From contig NZ_CP047080.1 in assembly GCF_030408595.1 (NCBI RefSeq), forward strand, positions 2,563,353-2,627,352: DNA of 64,000 nucleotides, read 5' to 3'. Made by a program: the position numbers and the translations under genes. The notes below the pieces were generated by a model. It had not been told where the DNA came from. It searched no databases and was given only the letters and a program-made list of their open reading frames with translations. Each line of letters starts with the position of its first letter. Positions within the stretch are counted from its first letter, which is position 1. This DNA comes from Corynebacterium canis. Lineage in GTDB: Bacteria; Actinomycetota; Actinomycetes; Mycobacteriales; Mycobacteriaceae. Shown in pieces: positions 63,568 to 64,000 of this stretch.

Positions 63568-64000
63568 TTATGCTCCTAGGGGTTCTTGCTGGAGTTCGGC
63601 TGGATCTGCGGCCTGGTTTTCGGCCGGAGTTTCGTGCCACGCCGGGGTGGACATCAGTTCGCGCCACCGGCGGTACACGCCACGGCCTGCGGCGTCGGAA
63701 TACAGCCCCGAGGTGGTGCCCGGGAAGCCGTCACGCTGCGTTTCTGTGCCTAGGCCCATCTGGTAGTTCAGCGCCGTATTGCCGATCATGAAGGCGTGGG
63801 CATTGGCCTGGCATTCGGACCAGTTTTCGCCGTCATCCTGTTCGAAAATGCCGGACGGTCCGAAGGTGCGCAGGTTGTACAAACGTTGCGCGCGCCGCAC
63901 TTCCTCGGGCATGGACTTATCCAGCACGGTCCACGACCACACCTCCATCTTGTTGGGCCCCTTCGGATGCCAGACACGGATGGAACCGTTCACCGGCAGG
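63568..64000 (-). CDS. Rieske dioxygenase, large (alpha) subunit, system 1, C-terminal part
   Basis: Cut by the window edge; the last 143 codons are visible. IFEQDDGENWSEC and RVWHPKGPNKMEVWSWTVLDK match C-terminal halves of ring-hydroxylating alpha subunits, as in system 2 (RVTHPRGPHEMEIWSWAFVPK). The Rieske part lies beyond 64000. It ends 3 nt before the ferredoxin start codon, heading the long catabolic operon in this window. Confidence 0.9.
   Translation of the reverse strand, partial: LPVNGSIRVWHPKGPNKMEVWSWTVLDKSMPEEVRRAQRLYNLRTFGPSGIFEQDDGENWSECQANAHAFMIGNTALNYQMGLGTETQRDGFPGTTSGLYSDAAGRGVYRRWRELMSTPAWHETPAENQAADPAELQQEPLGA

Overview
The window is chromosomal DNA of a high-GC Corynebacterium or a very close relative. 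The evidence is a RamA-type acetate regulator close to an ActA-type CoA transferase, a perfect McbR operator in front of cysK, mycothiol synthase (mshD), a mycothiol-peroxidase-type enzyme, DUF3073 and LmeA/DUF2993 proteins, a DtxR-like box, and an rRNA spacer without tRNA genes.

Layout. 1-2.5 kb: 5' end of 23S, spacer and complete 16S rRNA (minus strand) with leader and promoter. 2.5-5.2 kb: murA, cobalamin adenosyltransferase (pduO type), ramA. 5.3-8.7 kb: an accessory stretch with a cobalamin riboswitch that has no recognisable target gene, a long palindrome, a G-rich 24-bp tandem repeat, and an IS481-like transposon with 24-bp iterons at both ends, flanked on both sides by a dispersed repeat. 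8.7-19 kb: cysK-cysE, three GNAT genes, a Glu-Asp-(Asp)-Phe tRNA cluster with a duplicated tRNA-Asp around an ABC-ATPase gene relic, an MFS exporter with a CHAP lipoprotein, a TetR/membrane-protein pair, and a ketopantoate-reductase-like gene. 19-27 kb: Sir2 deacetylase, glgX, tRNA-Lys, actA, dusB. 27.2-31.1 kb: a nuclease-like gene split by an IS3-family element that itself carries a second copy of the same element inside its orfA. 31-42 kb: a repeat field, mshD, LmeA-like protein, nitrobindin-like protein, pabC, ygfZ, DUF3073, purM-purF, a VIT-type metal transporter with a DtxR box, a sterol-carrier-like protein, a thioesterase. 42-53 kb: HlyIII-like protein, a lone FtsX-type permease, purSQL, bluB-mpx, a RecF/OLD-like ATPase. 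53-64 kb: a tightly coupled minus-strand catabolic cluster with two Rieske ring-hydroxylating oxygenases, ferredoxin, reductase, dihydrodiol dehydrogenase, acyl-CoA synthetase, thioesterase, VOC protein, ABM monooxygenase-like protein and an MHS-type transporter; it runs out of the window.

How the genes fit together. Sulfur: McbR site, cysK-cysE, mycothiol synthesis and mycothiol-dependent peroxidase. Acetate/CoA metabolism: ramA and actA. Cobalamin: riboswitch, adenosyltransferase and BluB (lower-ligand synthesis) are all present but scattered. Purines: purF-purM and purS-purQ-purL on one strand. Catabolism: the 53-64 kb cluster encodes a complete route from an aromatic acid or hydrocarbon to a diol and a CoA thioester, substrate unknown.

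Most unusual items: two short motifs strongly over-represented in both coding and non-coding DNA (GGCGTCGAWAAGC and CAGGCAGATT), the iteron-bearing transposon, the self-nested IS3 pair with readable target duplications, and the orphan riboswitch followed by an 80-codon frame ending in four FFLVGDGA repeats. All calls come from reading the sequence; no database search was run.
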